Assembly (NCBI GenBank): GCA_963788125.1
Contig: CAWBFN010000001.1
Span: forward strand, 186,001-250,000
Reading direction: 5' to 3'
DNA length: 64,000 bases
From: Bog-473 sp963788125
GTDB lineage: Bacteria > Actinomycetota > Acidimicrobiia > Acidimicrobiales > RAAP-2
Shown: positions 19,543 through 28,423 of the stretch, piece after piece
How the letters are laid out: every line of letters starts with the position of its first letter
Position numbering within the stretch: the stretch's first letter is position 1
Position numbers and translations under genes: made by a program
Notes under the pieces: model-generated
The model's database searches: none
The model's input: only the letters and a program-made list of their open reading frames with translations
What the model was told of the DNA's origin: nothing

Positions 19543-20373
19543 CTATCCGGCGCCGAGGTCGTCGAGGAATCGAGAGGAAGCCTCGTGGGCCGCCTCAATC
19601 CGCTGACGCACGCCCGAGACACTGCGATAGCGCACGGTGAGCGCCGGGACCGTGGATCCGGTCGGCAAAAGGTGCACGCCGACGCCCGGGGGCACGTTGG
19701 CGAGCTCCTCTTCGAACTGGTGGCGGCGCGCGATCTCGAAGGCCACGAGGGCCACCTCCCATGGCCGGGTCGGTGGCCGCAGCGGTTGCTCGAGCCGGCC
19801 CACATGGAGGACGAAGATGCGGCGAGCGCCCAGATCGGCCGCCCGACCGATGGGGACCGAGCGGACCAGACCGCCGTCGAAAAAGTGCTCGCCGCCGATC
19901 TGCACCGGGGGCAGCAGGCCGGGCACGGCGCAGGAGGCGAGGACGGCATCGGTGACCGCGCCACTGGCGAACCACCGCGATGCGGCTCGCTCTATGCAGG
20001 CGGCGACGCACTCGAAGCGAACGGGGAGATCGTCGAATTGGACGGCTCCGAGCCCTTCGTCGAGCAATCGCCGCAGTCCCTCGTTGCTGTGCAGGTGGGT
20101 GCCGTGGCGCGCCAGCGTGCCGAGCTGTCCCAGCACCGACTCGCCGAAGATGCCCCGAGTGGAGAGACCGGTCCACAGATCGACCATGCGATCGACCGCG
20201 GCCCTCGAGGGGTCGGCGGCCAAGAACGCGCCGTTCAACGCGCCCACACTCGAGCCCACGATCAGGTCGGGTGTGATGTCCCGTTCCACGAGCGCCCGCA
20301 ACATCCCCACCTCCGCCGCGCCGAGAACACCACCGCCTCCCAGCACGAAGGCGGTGCGCGTCTGGTCGGTCAT
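19543..20373 (-). CDS. Patatin-like phospholipase
   Basis: 276 residues of the RssA-like patatin family. Oxyanion hole GGGGVLG (about 12-18), nucleophile Ser42 in GSSVG, and the dyad Asp about 166 in FDGG. Cytosolic or membrane-associated acyl hydrolase; substrate unknown. Same strand as the acyltransferase that follows after 21 bases, so they may be co-transcribed for lipid remodelling. Confidence 0.88.
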   Translation of the reverse strand: MTDQTRTAFVLGGGGVLGAAEVGMLRALVERDITPDLIVGSSVGALNGAFLAADPSRAAVDRMVDLWTGLSTRGIFGESVLGQLGTLARHGTHLHSNEGLRRLLDEGLGAVQFDDLPVRFECVAACIERAASRWFASGAVTDAVLASCAVPGLLPPVQIGGEHFFDGGLVRSVPIGRAADLGARRIFVLHVGRLEQPLRPPTRPWEVALVAFEIARRHQFEEELANVPPGVGVHLLPTGSTVPALTVRYRSVSGVRQRIEAAHEASSRFLDDLGAG

Positions 20374-20406
20374 GCCTCGCGATGGTAGGGGCTCGTCGAT
20401 CAGGTC

Positions 20407-20438
20407 ATCGGCAGATCACGTCATCGGCAGATCACGTC
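20407..20438. repeat. 16-bp tandem duplication over a stop codon
   Basis: ATCGGCAGATCACGTC occurs twice head to tail (20407-20422 and 20423-20438). The second copy contains the stop and last codons of the ferritin-like gene. One of several short tandem repeats at gene ends in this window. Confidence 0.9.
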
Positions 20439-21025
20439 ATGTCGGAACGGGCCTTCTTCGCCCGCGCCGCGCCGATGGCGGTCTTCACGTCCTTCTGCTC
20501 CTCGGGAGGCGGCAAGACCGATGGGACTCCCAGTGACTCGAGCCATAGCTCCCGGCTCCAGCCGGTCGTGTGGTACAGGTGCTCGTCCTCCTGCTCCTCT
20601 ACTTCCTTTATGGCCGAACGGAGCGCCGTTCCCTTGTTGCCCTTGATCCGCGACGCCGTCTCGCCCAAGAGCTCCCAGTTGAGATGATCCTTGGTCTCGG
20701 CCAGCGTCACGCACTCGGTGGCCACCAGTTCGGCCGACTCGGGGGAGCCTTCCGTGAGCGCCATCTCCATGGCCTTGACCAAGGACGCGCCGATCTGACG
20801 CACCACCTTGCGGCCCGGTGTCTCGACGGTGGGATCGAGCCCGAACACGCCGAGGACGTTCTCGACCAGGTCGACGTGGTGGGCGGTCTGCTCGCGGTAG
20901 TGCTCCCACTCTTCACGTAGGTCATCGTTTTTCACGCAGCGGAGTGCCGTCTCGTAGACCTGCACGCCGCCCTCCTCGCTCTCGAGTGCCTGGTACAACA
21001 GTTCGTGCAACTGATCGTCGTTCAT
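20432..21025 (-). CDS. Ferritin-like helical protein
   Basis: 197 residues, all-helical and rich in Glu and His. Two similar halves pair acidic helices: ESEEGGVQVYETAL and EHYREQTAHH in the first, ATECVTLAETKDH and EEQEDEHLYH in the second, with one clear ExxH (Glu146, His149). This is the pattern of a di-iron four-helix bundle, close to ferritin-like or DUF892-type proteins. Iron binding or oxidative-stress protection is inferred. The C-terminal tail (ARAKKARSD) is basic. Confidence 0.6.
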   Translation of the reverse strand: MNDDQLHELLYQALESEEGGVQVYETALRCVKNDDLREEWEHYREQTAHHVDLVENVLGVFGLDPTVETPGRKVVRQIGASLVKAMEMALTEGSPESAELVATECVTLAETKDHLNWELLGETASRIKGNKGTALRSAIKEVEEQEDEHLYHTTGWSRELWLESLGVPSVLPPPEEQKDVKTAIGAARAKKARSDMT

Positions 21026-21109
21026 GGCCCACCTTCACGTAGGGAGCGCCGGGATCGCGCTCTGGAGACTTGAGTGCTACCCGTCCCCGTGGCGCGTAAC
21101 CCTGAGAAC

Positions 21110-21144
21110 TGTGCGGGGGCCGGGTCCGGTCGGGCCCCCGCACA
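21110..21144. terminator. Strong GC hairpin
   Basis: A perfect 12-bp stem (21110-21121 with 21133-21144) closes an 11-base loop. It follows the leftward cupredoxin remnant by about 20 bases, the place expected for its terminator. There is no T-tract on either side. Confidence 0.7.
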
Positions 21145-21161
21145 GGTGATCGGGGCCTTCC

Positions 21162-21514
21162 TCAGTAGCTGACACCGCCGCTGCTGGTGGCCGTGCTGGC
21201 CGGCGACTCGGCCGTGGTGGACGAGGTGGCGTGCGCCGCACCGCCGGTGACGACGATGTTCACGTTCATGCCCATCGCCTTGTGATCTGCGACGGGGCAG
21301 AAGATGTCGTACTTTCCATCCGTAAAGGTCACCGTGAGGTTGAGACTTTTGCCGGGTGCGATGTCGGCCGTGGCGGCGTTGTGCAGCCCGGGGCCGGTGA
21401 TGGCCAGGGCGTGGGTGATCGTGCTGTGGTCGCCTTGGAGCTCGCACCGGCCGGGCCGCCGCTCGCCAGGGCCAGTGTGCCCAGCGTGCCCAGGGGGATG
21501 AGGCCGATCTTCAC
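21162..21514 (-). pseudogene. Broken secreted cupredoxin
   Basis: The 5' part codes a signal peptide (KIGLIPLGTLGTLALASG, then GPAGAS). The 3' part, in another frame, codes the second half of a plastocyanin-like domain: THALAITGPGLHN, then KYDIFCPVADHKAMGM with the Cys-His-Met copper ligands. The stretch normally between them (about 35-40 residues, first beta strands) is missing and the frames do not join, so this looks like an internal deletion plus frameshift. The 3' half ends in a Ser/Thr-rich tail. GTG at 21514 lacks a clear ribosome site. Confidence 0.75.
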
Positions 21515-21723
21515 GCAGGTGGAACGGGGTGTGATGGGGGGTCCTTCCCTTCTCGGTTGCTCGTCAACGGCTGTACGGCGCGGGGCGTCGGAGAGATTGG
21601 ACGAGCGGTGAGATCGAGGCGCGGTCCACGGCAACGGTGGTCGGGGAGAGGGGCCTGGTGGTAAAGTTGACTATCTGTTTCAGGAGCGCCGCCCCTGGTA
21701 GGTGGCGCCGGACGAGGAGATCT

Positions 21724-22635
21724 ATGTTCGACGGTCGCTGGCGCGATGCAGTCGACCGGTCCACCGGGCCAGTCGGGGTTGCACTCCACCGCCGAGGCAT
21801 TACCGCTGATGTGCTGACGGCGACGGGGCTGGTCTCCGCCGCGGGCACGGCCGCCGCCGTGGCCACGGGACACCTGCACATCGCCATCGTCCTGCTCATT
21901 TTGACCGGGCTGCACGACCTCCTCGACGGGCCGGTGGCCAAGGCCGCCGGGACCGCCTCGGTGCGCGGCGCCTTCTTCGACTCGGTCACCGACCGGGTGG
22001 CCGACGCCGTGATCATGGGCGGCGTGGCGTGGTACCTGATCGACAAGAACGAGGGCCACCTGGCCGTCCTTCCCCTCGCCGTGTTGGGGGTCACCGCGCT
22101 GGTCTCCTACGAACGGGCCAAGGCCGAGTCGCTGGGCCTATCGGCCAAGGGCGGGTTGATGGAACGCGCCGAGCGCATGATCCTCCTCGGAGTGGCCTTT
22201 CTCAGCGCCGCCTTCGTCGTCCCGGTCCTGTGGGTGATGCTGGTCCTGATCTCGATCACCGCCATCGCCCGGTTCGTCAAGGTGTGGAACGAGGCGTCCG
22301 GAAGGGATGTGGCCATCCGCAAGCGGGTGGTGGCATGGCGCGAGGGCCGGGTGGAGTCGCGCTGGCGTACCTGGCGTGAGGGCGTGGCCGTTCCCCTCGG
22401 TTCGGGGAACCAGAGGGCCGGCGCCCCGGTGGGACGCTGGCGGGCCCGGCGCCAAGAGGCGCTGAGCAGCCGGTCCGGCCGCACGCTGCGGGCCCGGCGG
22501 CGCGAGACGCGCCTGCACCCCCGCACGGGCGGCGGTTCGACGAAGGGCGGTTCGACGAACGGCGGACAGGGGGCCGGCGGACAGGGGAGTGGCGGACCGA
22601 GCCGTGCGCGATCGCAGCGCGGGCCGCTCGCCTGA
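21724..22635 (+). CDS. pgsA: CDP-alcohol phosphatidyltransferase (probable PIP synthase)
   Basis: About 303 residues. The signature LHDLLDGPVAKAAG and GAFFDSVTDRVAD gives the D-x2-D-G...G-x3-D-x3-D metal site. Position before the acyltransferase and PimA argues for phosphatidylinositol-phosphate synthase. Several membrane helices to about residue 190 precede a long basic tail rich in Arg and a Gly-Ser-Thr end, longer than usual. ATG follows GAGGAGA. The 209 bases upstream hold no gene; I see no clear promoter there. Confidence 0.85.
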   Translation: MFDGRWRDAVDRSTGPVGVALHRRGITADVLTATGLVSAAGTAAAVATGHLHIAIVLLILTGLHDLLDGPVAKAAGTASVRGAFFDSVTDRVADAVIMGGVAWYLIDKNEGHLAVLPLAVLGVTALVSYERAKAESLGLSAKGGLMERAERMILLGVAFLSAAFVVPVLWVMLVLISITAIARFVKVWNEASGRDVAIRKRVVAWREGRVESRWRTWREGVAVPLGSGNQRAGAPVGRWRARRQEALSSRSGRTLRARRRETRLHPRTGGGSTKGGSTNGGQGAGGQGSGGPSRARSQRGPLA

Positions 22636-22661
22636 GCCTGCGCCCGGCGTAGGTACCCAAG

Positions 22662-23615
22662 GTGGATGAGCAGAACGGGCCCCGACCGGCCTGGCGCGCC
22701 ACGGCGACCTATCTGACCTATCGGGGACTGGGCACGGCCATGGGTCTTGTCCCCGAGCCGGTCGCCCGCGGCGTGGCCGCCGGCGTGGGGCGGGTCATGT
22801 CCTGGCTCGGCGGCCCGTCACTGGCCATGAACGAGCGCCACCTGCGCCGGATCCTGGCCTACGAGTGCGCCGAGGGTGTGGTTCCCGACCCGGCCCTGGT
22901 GCGCCGGTGGAGCCGCCGCAGCTACCACGCGTACGCCCGCTACTGGATGGAAGGGGCCCGGCTGCCCTACGCCACGCCCGAGACCATCGTGGCGCGCATG
23001 ATGGTCACCGGCGACGGGGAGGAGATCCTGCGCAAGGTGGCGGCCGAGGAGCGCGGCATCGTCATGGCGCTGCCGCACGTCGGGAGCTGGGAGTGGGGCG
23101 GCGCCTGGTTGGCGCTGGTGGACCTGCCGATGACTGCGGTGGTCGAACGGCTGGAGCCCGAGCGGCTGTTCGAGTGGTTCGTCGAGCAGCGCACCGGCAT
23201 GGGGCTGACCGTGGTGCCGTTGGGCGAGGGCTCGAGCGCGGTGGTCCTGAGAGTGCTGCGCGACGGGGGGGTGGTCGGGCTGGTCAGCGACCGCGACCTG
23301 GTCGGCAACGGGATTGAGGTCGAGTTCTTCGGCGAGCGGACGACCCTGCCCGGCGGCGCCGCCACCCTGGCCCTGCGCACGGGATCGGTGCTCCTGCCCG
23401 TCGTGGTCTACTCCGGTCCGGGGCGCTGGCACACCGCGCTGGTGCACCCGCCGCTCGACACGACGCGCCGCGGCACGTTGCGAGCCGACGTCCAGCGGCT
23501 GACCCAGGAGCTGGCGACCTGCTTCGAGGGGGACATCCTCCGCCAACCCGAGCAGTGGCACGTCTACCAGCCCAACTGGCCGAGCGACCGGGTCCCCGAA
23601 AGCCGGGTCCCATGA
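22662..23615 (+). CDS. PatA-like phosphatidylinositol-mannoside acyltransferase
   Basis: 317 residues of the HtrB/PatA acyltransferase family. HVGSWE supplies the HX4E catalytic motif, and SDRDLVGNG with FFGERTTLPGGAATLA are later family blocks. In mycobacteria the gene between pgsA and pimA acylates the first mannose of phosphatidylinositol mannosides, and the same order here supports that role. GTG start; overlaps pimA by ATGA. Confidence 0.85.
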   Translation: MDEQNGPRPAWRATATYLTYRGLGTAMGLVPEPVARGVAAGVGRVMSWLGGPSLAMNERHLRRILAYECAEGVVPDPALVRRWSRRSYHAYARYWMEGARLPYATPETIVARMMVTGDGEEILRKVAAEERGIVMALPHVGSWEWGGAWLALVDLPMTAVVERLEPERLFEWFVEQRTGMGLTVVPLGEGSSAVVLRVLRDGGVVGLVSDRDLVGNGIEVEFFGERTTLPGGAATLALRTGSVLLPVVVYSGPGRWHTALVHPPLDTTRRGTLRADVQRLTQELATCFEGDILRQPEQWHVYQPNWPSDRVPESRVP

Positions 23616-24730
23616 AGATCGCCATGATGTCGCCCTACTCGCTCTCCCGCCCCGGTGGCGTGGTGGGCCAGGTGCACGGCCTCTCCCGAGCGCTCGTCCG
23701 ACTGGGGCACGAGGTCACGGTGATCGGTCCCGACGACGAACATCCCCGTGGGGCGGGTCCCGACCTCTACGTGGTGGGGGAGCCCCGGGAGGTGGCGTCC
23801 AACGGCTCGGTGGCCCCGGTGACCCTCTCGCCCCTGGCGTCACTCAGGGCCGAGCGCTTCGTGCGCCGGGGCGACTTCGACGTGCTGCACCTGCACGAGC
23901 CGCTGGCGCCGGTGCTGTCCTACGCGTTCATGGTCAACCCTCCGGTCCCGATGGTAGGGACGTACCACCGAGCGGGCGTGAGCCGCTGGGTGCCGGTCCT
24001 CAAGCCGCTGGTCAAGCTGGTCGGATACCGCATGCAGGTGCGGGTCGCCGTCTCGGAGGCCGCCCGCGAGACGGCCCAGCGGTCGAGCAAGGGTGCCTAC
24101 GAGGTGCTCTACAACGGCGTCGACGTGGAGCGGTTCAGCGAGGTCGAGCCCGCACCGACGGACCGTCCCACGGTCCTGTTTCTGGCCCGCCACGAGACAC
24201 GCAAGGGGCTGAACGTCCTGCTCGACGCCTTCGCACAGGTGGACCGGCCGGCGGTGCTGTGGGTGGCCGGCGACGGGCCGCAGAGCGAGGTCCAGCGGCG
24301 GCGCCACCCCGAGTCGGACCGGGTGAAGTGGCTGGGCTTGCTGAGCGACGAGGAGAGGGATGCCCGGCTGCTGGGGGCGGACGTGCTGTGCGCGCCGTCG
24401 CTGCACGGTGAGTCGTTCGGCGTGGTCGTGCTGGAGGGCATGGCGGCCGGGTGCTCCGTCGTCGCCTCGGACCTGCAGGGGTACCGCTCCGCCGCCGGCG
24501 GGCACGCCACCCTGGTCTCCCCGGGCGACGTCACCGCGCTGGCGCGGGCGCTGGGCGTGGCGCTGGCCGACGCCGCCGAGGGCAGTGGGCAGTCCTCGGC
24601 GGACGCGTTGAAGGCGGCCGCGGCCTACGCCCAGGGCTGGTCGATGGAGAGCCTGGCCGAGCACTACCTCGACGTGTACCAGCGGGCCATCGCCGCCTTC
24701 CACAGGGTTCGGTTACCCCATGGCTCGTGA
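23612..24730 (+). CDS. pimA: GT4 glycosyltransferase, phosphatidylinositol mannosyltransferase
   Basis: About 372 residues, GT-B fold. N-terminal KIAMMSPYSLSRPGGVVGQV with the acceptor loop, then YNGVDVERF linker, and the donor-site EX7E in HGESFGVVVLEGMAAG. PimA adds the first mannose to phosphatidylinositol on the cytoplasmic face. Third gene of the pgsA-patA-pimA operon, overlapping by ATGA. Assignment rests on strong synteny plus motifs. Confidence 0.9.
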   Translation: MKIAMMSPYSLSRPGGVVGQVHGLSRALVRLGHEVTVIGPDDEHPRGAGPDLYVVGEPREVASNGSVAPVTLSPLASLRAERFVRRGDFDVLHLHEPLAPVLSYAFMVNPPVPMVGTYHRAGVSRWVPVLKPLVKLVGYRMQVRVAVSEAARETAQRSSKGAYEVLYNGVDVERFSEVEPAPTDRPTVLFLARHETRKGLNVLLDAFAQVDRPAVLWVAGDGPQSEVQRRRHPESDRVKWLGLLSDEERDARLLGADVLCAPSLHGESFGVVVLEGMAAGCSVVASDLQGYRSAAGGHATLVSPGDVTALARALGVALADAAEGSGQSSADALKAAAAYAQGWSMESLAEHYLDVYQRAIAAFHRVRLPHGS

Positions 24731-24779
24731 ACGAGGCACGAAAGACAGCTCTCGGCGCTGATCAGAGCAGATTCGGGCT

Positions 24780-26960
24780 CTACCCAGCCAACGCGATCCC
24801 GACCATCGGGGCGTTCAGTTGCGTGCCGCCCATGGAGCCGAGGAAGGGTGCGTCGTAGGTGAACAGCCCGCCGTCGGACGCCACCAGGTAGTAGCCCGCT
24901 CCACTGGGGGTGGCGCCAAGGCCGACGATTGGTGCGTGCAGTGTGGTTCCCCCGGCCGAGCCGTTGAATGGTGCTCCGTAGGCGTAGACCCCGCCGTCCG
25001 AGCCGGCGAGCCAGTAACCACGGGTGGCGGAATCGACGCTGATGCCGACGATGGGGGCGTTGAGGTGACCCAGGGTGTTGGCACCGCCTTGGTAGATGGC
25101 ATCCCCGAAGGCATAGACCGCTCCGGTCGAAGAAACCAGGTAGTAGCCACCACCGTCCGGGGGGGCGGCAATGCCCACGATGGTGGAGAGATGCTGGCCT
25201 AGTCCGGGCACCGATCCCTCAAACGGCGCTCCGAAGGCATAGACCCCGCCGTTCGCGTCGACCAGCCAGTAGCCGCCGGTGGCGGCGTCGGCGGCCATGC
25301 CCACGATGTCGGGAACGTGGATCCCGAGGGCCGGCACCGAGCCGTGGAACGTCGCGTCGCCGTAAGAGAAGACGCCACCGTCGCTGGCGGCCAGCCAGTA
25401 GCCATTTCCGTCGGGGGTGGCGGCCATGCCCACGACAGGCCGGTTGAGGGCTGAGTTGGCGTGGGAGCCGTAGAAACCGGCGTCGCCGAAGGTGAACACG
25501 CCACCGTCGGCGGCGGCCAGCCTATAGCCGGTCTGCGCCGGAACGGTCGGTATCGAGACGGCCGGTATCGAGACGGCTCGAGAGAGCGTGGCCGATGGTC
25601 CCCCATTGTTGCTGACTGTCTGGCCGGTGAATGTCTGGGCCGTCGACGTGCCGGCCGAGTCGGTCACCGTCAGAGTGGCGGTGACCGATCCCGGGTTGGC
25701 GTACGAATGGACGATGGTCGGGCTGGAGGTGGTGGCGGTAGTGCCGTCGCCGAAGCTCCACGCGTAGCTGGCGATGGTACCGACGGGCGCGCTCGAGGCC
25801 GAGGCGTCAAAGGTGGTCGCCGAGCCGGCGGTCCCAGGAACGACCCCGAACGAGGCCGTGGGAGCCTGGTCCGGGTTGATAACCATGGTGTTGGGTTGGC
25901 TGTTGGCGGCCAAGGGAATGGCAGTCTCCGCCGTGCCGGTGGCGAGGTTGATCGGGGTCAGTGTGCCGTCCCCGTAGTTGGCCACGAAGGCGGTCCGGCC
26001 GCTCGGGATGATGGCGATGGCGTCAGGGCCCGATCCGACTCCGATCGGGGCTCCCTGCGTATCGGTGGCGATGTCGATGGGGATCACCGTGTCCGTGTTG
26101 AGATTGGTCACATAGGCGGTCTGCCCATTGGGAGTGATGGCGATGGCGTCGGGACCGGCATTGATCGGGTTCGACACGATCGGGCTCTGCGCCGTATCGG
26201 TGGAGATATCAATGGGGGTCACCGTGCCGATTCCATTCGCCACATAGGCGGTCTTCCCGTTCGGGGTGATGGCGATGGCCCTTGGATAGGTGTCGGGATA
26301 GGTGGTGCTGTTCAGGGAAATGGCAGTGCCCGCCGTGTTGGTGGCGAGATTGATAGGCGTCACCGTGCCGCTGTAACTGGTCACATAGGCGGTCTGCCCA
26401 TTGGGAGTGATGGCGATGGCAGTGGGATCACTTCCCACCCCGATGGAGGTCCCCGCCGTGTCGGTGGCGAGGTTCACTGGCGTCACCATGGCATTGCCGT
26501 TGACGACGTAGGCGGTCTGGCCGTTCGGGGTGATGGCGATGGCACCGGGGCTGATTCCCACCGGAATGGACGCTCCCGCCGTATCGGTGGCGAGGTTGAT
26601 GGGCGTCAAATCTCCGCTGTACCCACCGCTGTCGACGTAGGCCGTCTGACCGTTCGGGGCGATGGCAATGCCGCTCGGGGAGACTCCCACTCCGATTGAG
26701 GCCTCCACGGCGCCGGTATCGAGACTGACGGGCATCACGATCCCGGTGGGCCCGGGACCGGGCCCTGGCCCACCTCCCCCGGTCCCACCGGTGACGTAGG
26801 CAGTCACCGGAACCACGTCGGCTCCGGCAGGCACACCTCCCACGCTGGTGATCAGCGGCACGAACATTGTCGAGAGCAGAGCGCCCGCGCACGAAACGCA
26901 CAGCCGGAGTCGGACCCCGCCCCGTTTCTTCGCGTTGGCCTTCGACCGCGCATCTCCCAT
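24780..26960 (-). CDS. Large secreted protein: YVTN propeller, PKD domain, GYWL-DGG repeats
   Basis: About 726 residues. An N-terminal membrane or signal segment follows a basic start (KANAKKRGG). Residues about 70-370 are roughly seven propeller blades with the unit AIAITPNGQTAYV and TPINLATDTAG. A PKD domain follows (ASYAWSFGDGTTATT). The last about 290 residues are six repeats like GYWLAASDGGVFSYGDATFHGS-type units, common in Acidimicrobiia and related surface proteins. ATG 26960 has AGAGG five bases upstream; ATG 26975 is an alternative. Probably cell-surface or extracellular; no enzyme motif. Confidence 0.8.
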   Translation of the reverse strand: MGDARSKANAKKRGGVRLRLCVSCAGALLSTMFVPLITSVGGVPAGADVVPVTAYVTGGTGGGGPGPGPGPTGIVMPVSLDTGAVEASIGVGVSPSGIAIAPNGQTAYVDSGGYSGDLTPINLATDTAGASIPVGISPGAIAITPNGQTAYVVNGNAMVTPVNLATDTAGTSIGVGSDPTAIAITPNGQTAYVTSYSGTVTPINLATNTAGTAISLNSTTYPDTYPRAIAITPNGKTAYVANGIGTVTPIDISTDTAQSPIVSNPINAGPDAIAITPNGQTAYVTNLNTDTVIPIDIATDTQGAPIGVGSGPDAIAIIPSGRTAFVANYGDGTLTPINLATGTAETAIPLAANSQPNTMVINPDQAPTASFGVVPGTAGSATTFDASASSAPVGTIASYAWSFGDGTTATTSSPTIVHSYANPGSVTATLTVTDSAGTSTAQTFTGQTVSNNGGPSATLSRAVSIPAVSIPTVPAQTGYRLAAADGGVFTFGDAGFYGSHANSALNRPVVGMAATPDGNGYWLAASDGGVFSYGDATFHGSVPALGIHVPDIVGMAADAATGGYWLVDANGGVYAFGAPFEGSVPGLGQHLSTIVGIAAPPDGGGYYLVSSTGAVYAFGDAIYQGGANTLGHLNAPIVGISVDSATRGYWLAGSDGGVYAYGAPFNGSAGGTTLHAPIVGLGATPSGAGYYLVASDGGLFTYDAPFLGSMGGTQLNAPMVGIALAG

Positions 26961-27025
26961 CTGATCCTCTTCCATCGACGGGGAACCCTTCCTGACGCTA
27001 GCTACCGGAAGAGAGGCGGAAGGTG

Positions 27026-28423
27026 ATGGCAACCCCGAACTCACACCGTGCGTTCAGTCGGGTCCCACACCATCGACAGGTGACTGTCAGGTTGACCGGG
27101 CAGGATGCACGGGTGGGATCCCGGCGTCGCTCCGATCTACTGGTCCGCAGCGACCAGGTCGGGCCGCGCCCCGGGGAGCGGCGCCGTCCCTACCTCGAGA
27201 CACTGAACCTCTATCGCGTCCTGGCCTGTGCCGCGGTCGTGGCGAACCACGCCTTCATCTGGTCCAACATGAGCACCAACGTGGTGGGCACCGGCTTCAT
27301 CACCATCCTCCACCTGAGCCGCTATACCTTCTTCTTCCTCTCCGGCCTGGTCGTCGTCTACTCCCAGCTGGCCCATCCCCGCGCGCTGCGGGAGTTCTGG
27401 AAGCGTCGCTACGTCCAGCTGGGGGTGCCCTACCTGGCCTGGACCGCCATCTACCTCGTCTTCGCGCTCATCACCGTCAGCGCCGCATGGGACGAGGTCG
27501 GGAGGTTCCTGCGGCACAACATCCTGCTGGGCTACTCACAGCTCTACGCCGCCAGCGTGATCTTCCAGTTCTACCTCGTCGCACCGGCGCTCCTCTGGCT
27601 GCTGCGGTCCACCCGCCGCCACGCGGCGATCATGGCCGCGAGCCTCCTCTTCGCCTTCTTCCTCGATTACACCCTCCTTTACCCGTCCTGGTTCCCCGCG
27701 CTCAGCGGTGTGGAGAGGACCATGAACTCCGTCCTGCCCTGGGGCCGTGACCTCCTGGCGTACCAAGAGTTCTTCGTCGCCGGCGCGCTGGTGGCGGTGC
27801 ACTTCGACGAGGTGAGCGCGTTCGTCTCCCGGCACCAGTGGCGGATCCTCGGTCTCGGTGCAGCGATCGGCGGTCTGACGGTGCTGTGGTACGCCGTGCT
27901 GGTCCACACGGGCACCTCGCTCGTGACGGCGTCGAACCCCGTGCAGGCTCCGGCGGTGATCTGGTTCTTCGCCGCCATCGCCGCCATGTTCGCGCTGAGC
28001 CAGTGGTGGGAGCAGCGCCGGCGCGTGCCCTCGGGTTCGGTACCTCCTCTGGGCGTGACGACCTGCGCCGGCCTGGCCGCACTGACCGGGGGGGTGTGGT
28101 TCTGCCACAACCTCTTCCTCACCTCACTGCGGACCCTGCTGGAGACCATCGGGGTGTGGGGGCGGCTGCCCTGGGAGGCCATCGTCACCATCCTCTTCGT
28201 CGTCACGGTGGTGGTCTCGGTCGCCTTCGTCTCGCTCGTGCTGCGCACACCGCTTCGTTGGGTGCTCGGAGGGCCGGTGCGGGCCGAGCAGCGGGCCGAG
28301 TACGCCCAGGACCTCGCCCGTCCGGGCCCCGTCGCACTGCGACCCATCGCTGAGGGCGAGCCCTACACTGCGGTGGGTGTTGACGGTGATCGGGCCATCG
28401 GGGGGCACCGGCACGGTCCATGA
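27026..28423 (+). CDS. Acyltransferase-3 family membrane protein
   Basis: About 465 residues. After a basic cytosolic start come about ten membrane segments; the family opening is LNLYRVLACAAVVANHAFIW with the conserved His, then RYTFFFLSGLVVVYS. Such proteins transfer acyl groups to sugars or cell-wall glycans. Near the pim operon, it may modify envelope glycans (inferred). ATG at 27026 or the GTG just before it. The 3' end overlaps the deacetylase gene by 47 bases. Confidence 0.82.
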   Translation: MATPNSHRAFSRVPHHRQVTVRLTGQDARVGSRRRSDLLVRSDQVGPRPGERRRPYLETLNLYRVLACAAVVANHAFIWSNMSTNVVGTGFITILHLSRYTFFFLSGLVVVYSQLAHPRALREFWKRRYVQLGVPYLAWTAIYLVFALITVSAAWDEVGRFLRHNILLGYSQLYAASVIFQFYLVAPALLWLLRSTRRHAAIMAASLLFAFFLDYTLLYPSWFPALSGVERTMNSVLPWGRDLLAYQEFFVAGALVAVHFDEVSAFVSRHQWRILGLGAAIGGLTVLWYAVLVHTGTSLVTASNPVQAPAVIWFFAAIAAMFALSQWWEQRRRVPSGSVPPLGVTTCAGLAALTGGVWFCHNLFLTSLRTLLETIGVWGRLPWEAIVTILFVVTVVVSVAFVSLVLRTPLRWVLGGPVRAEQRAEYAQDLARPGPVALRPIAEGEPYTAVGVDGDRAIGGHRHGP

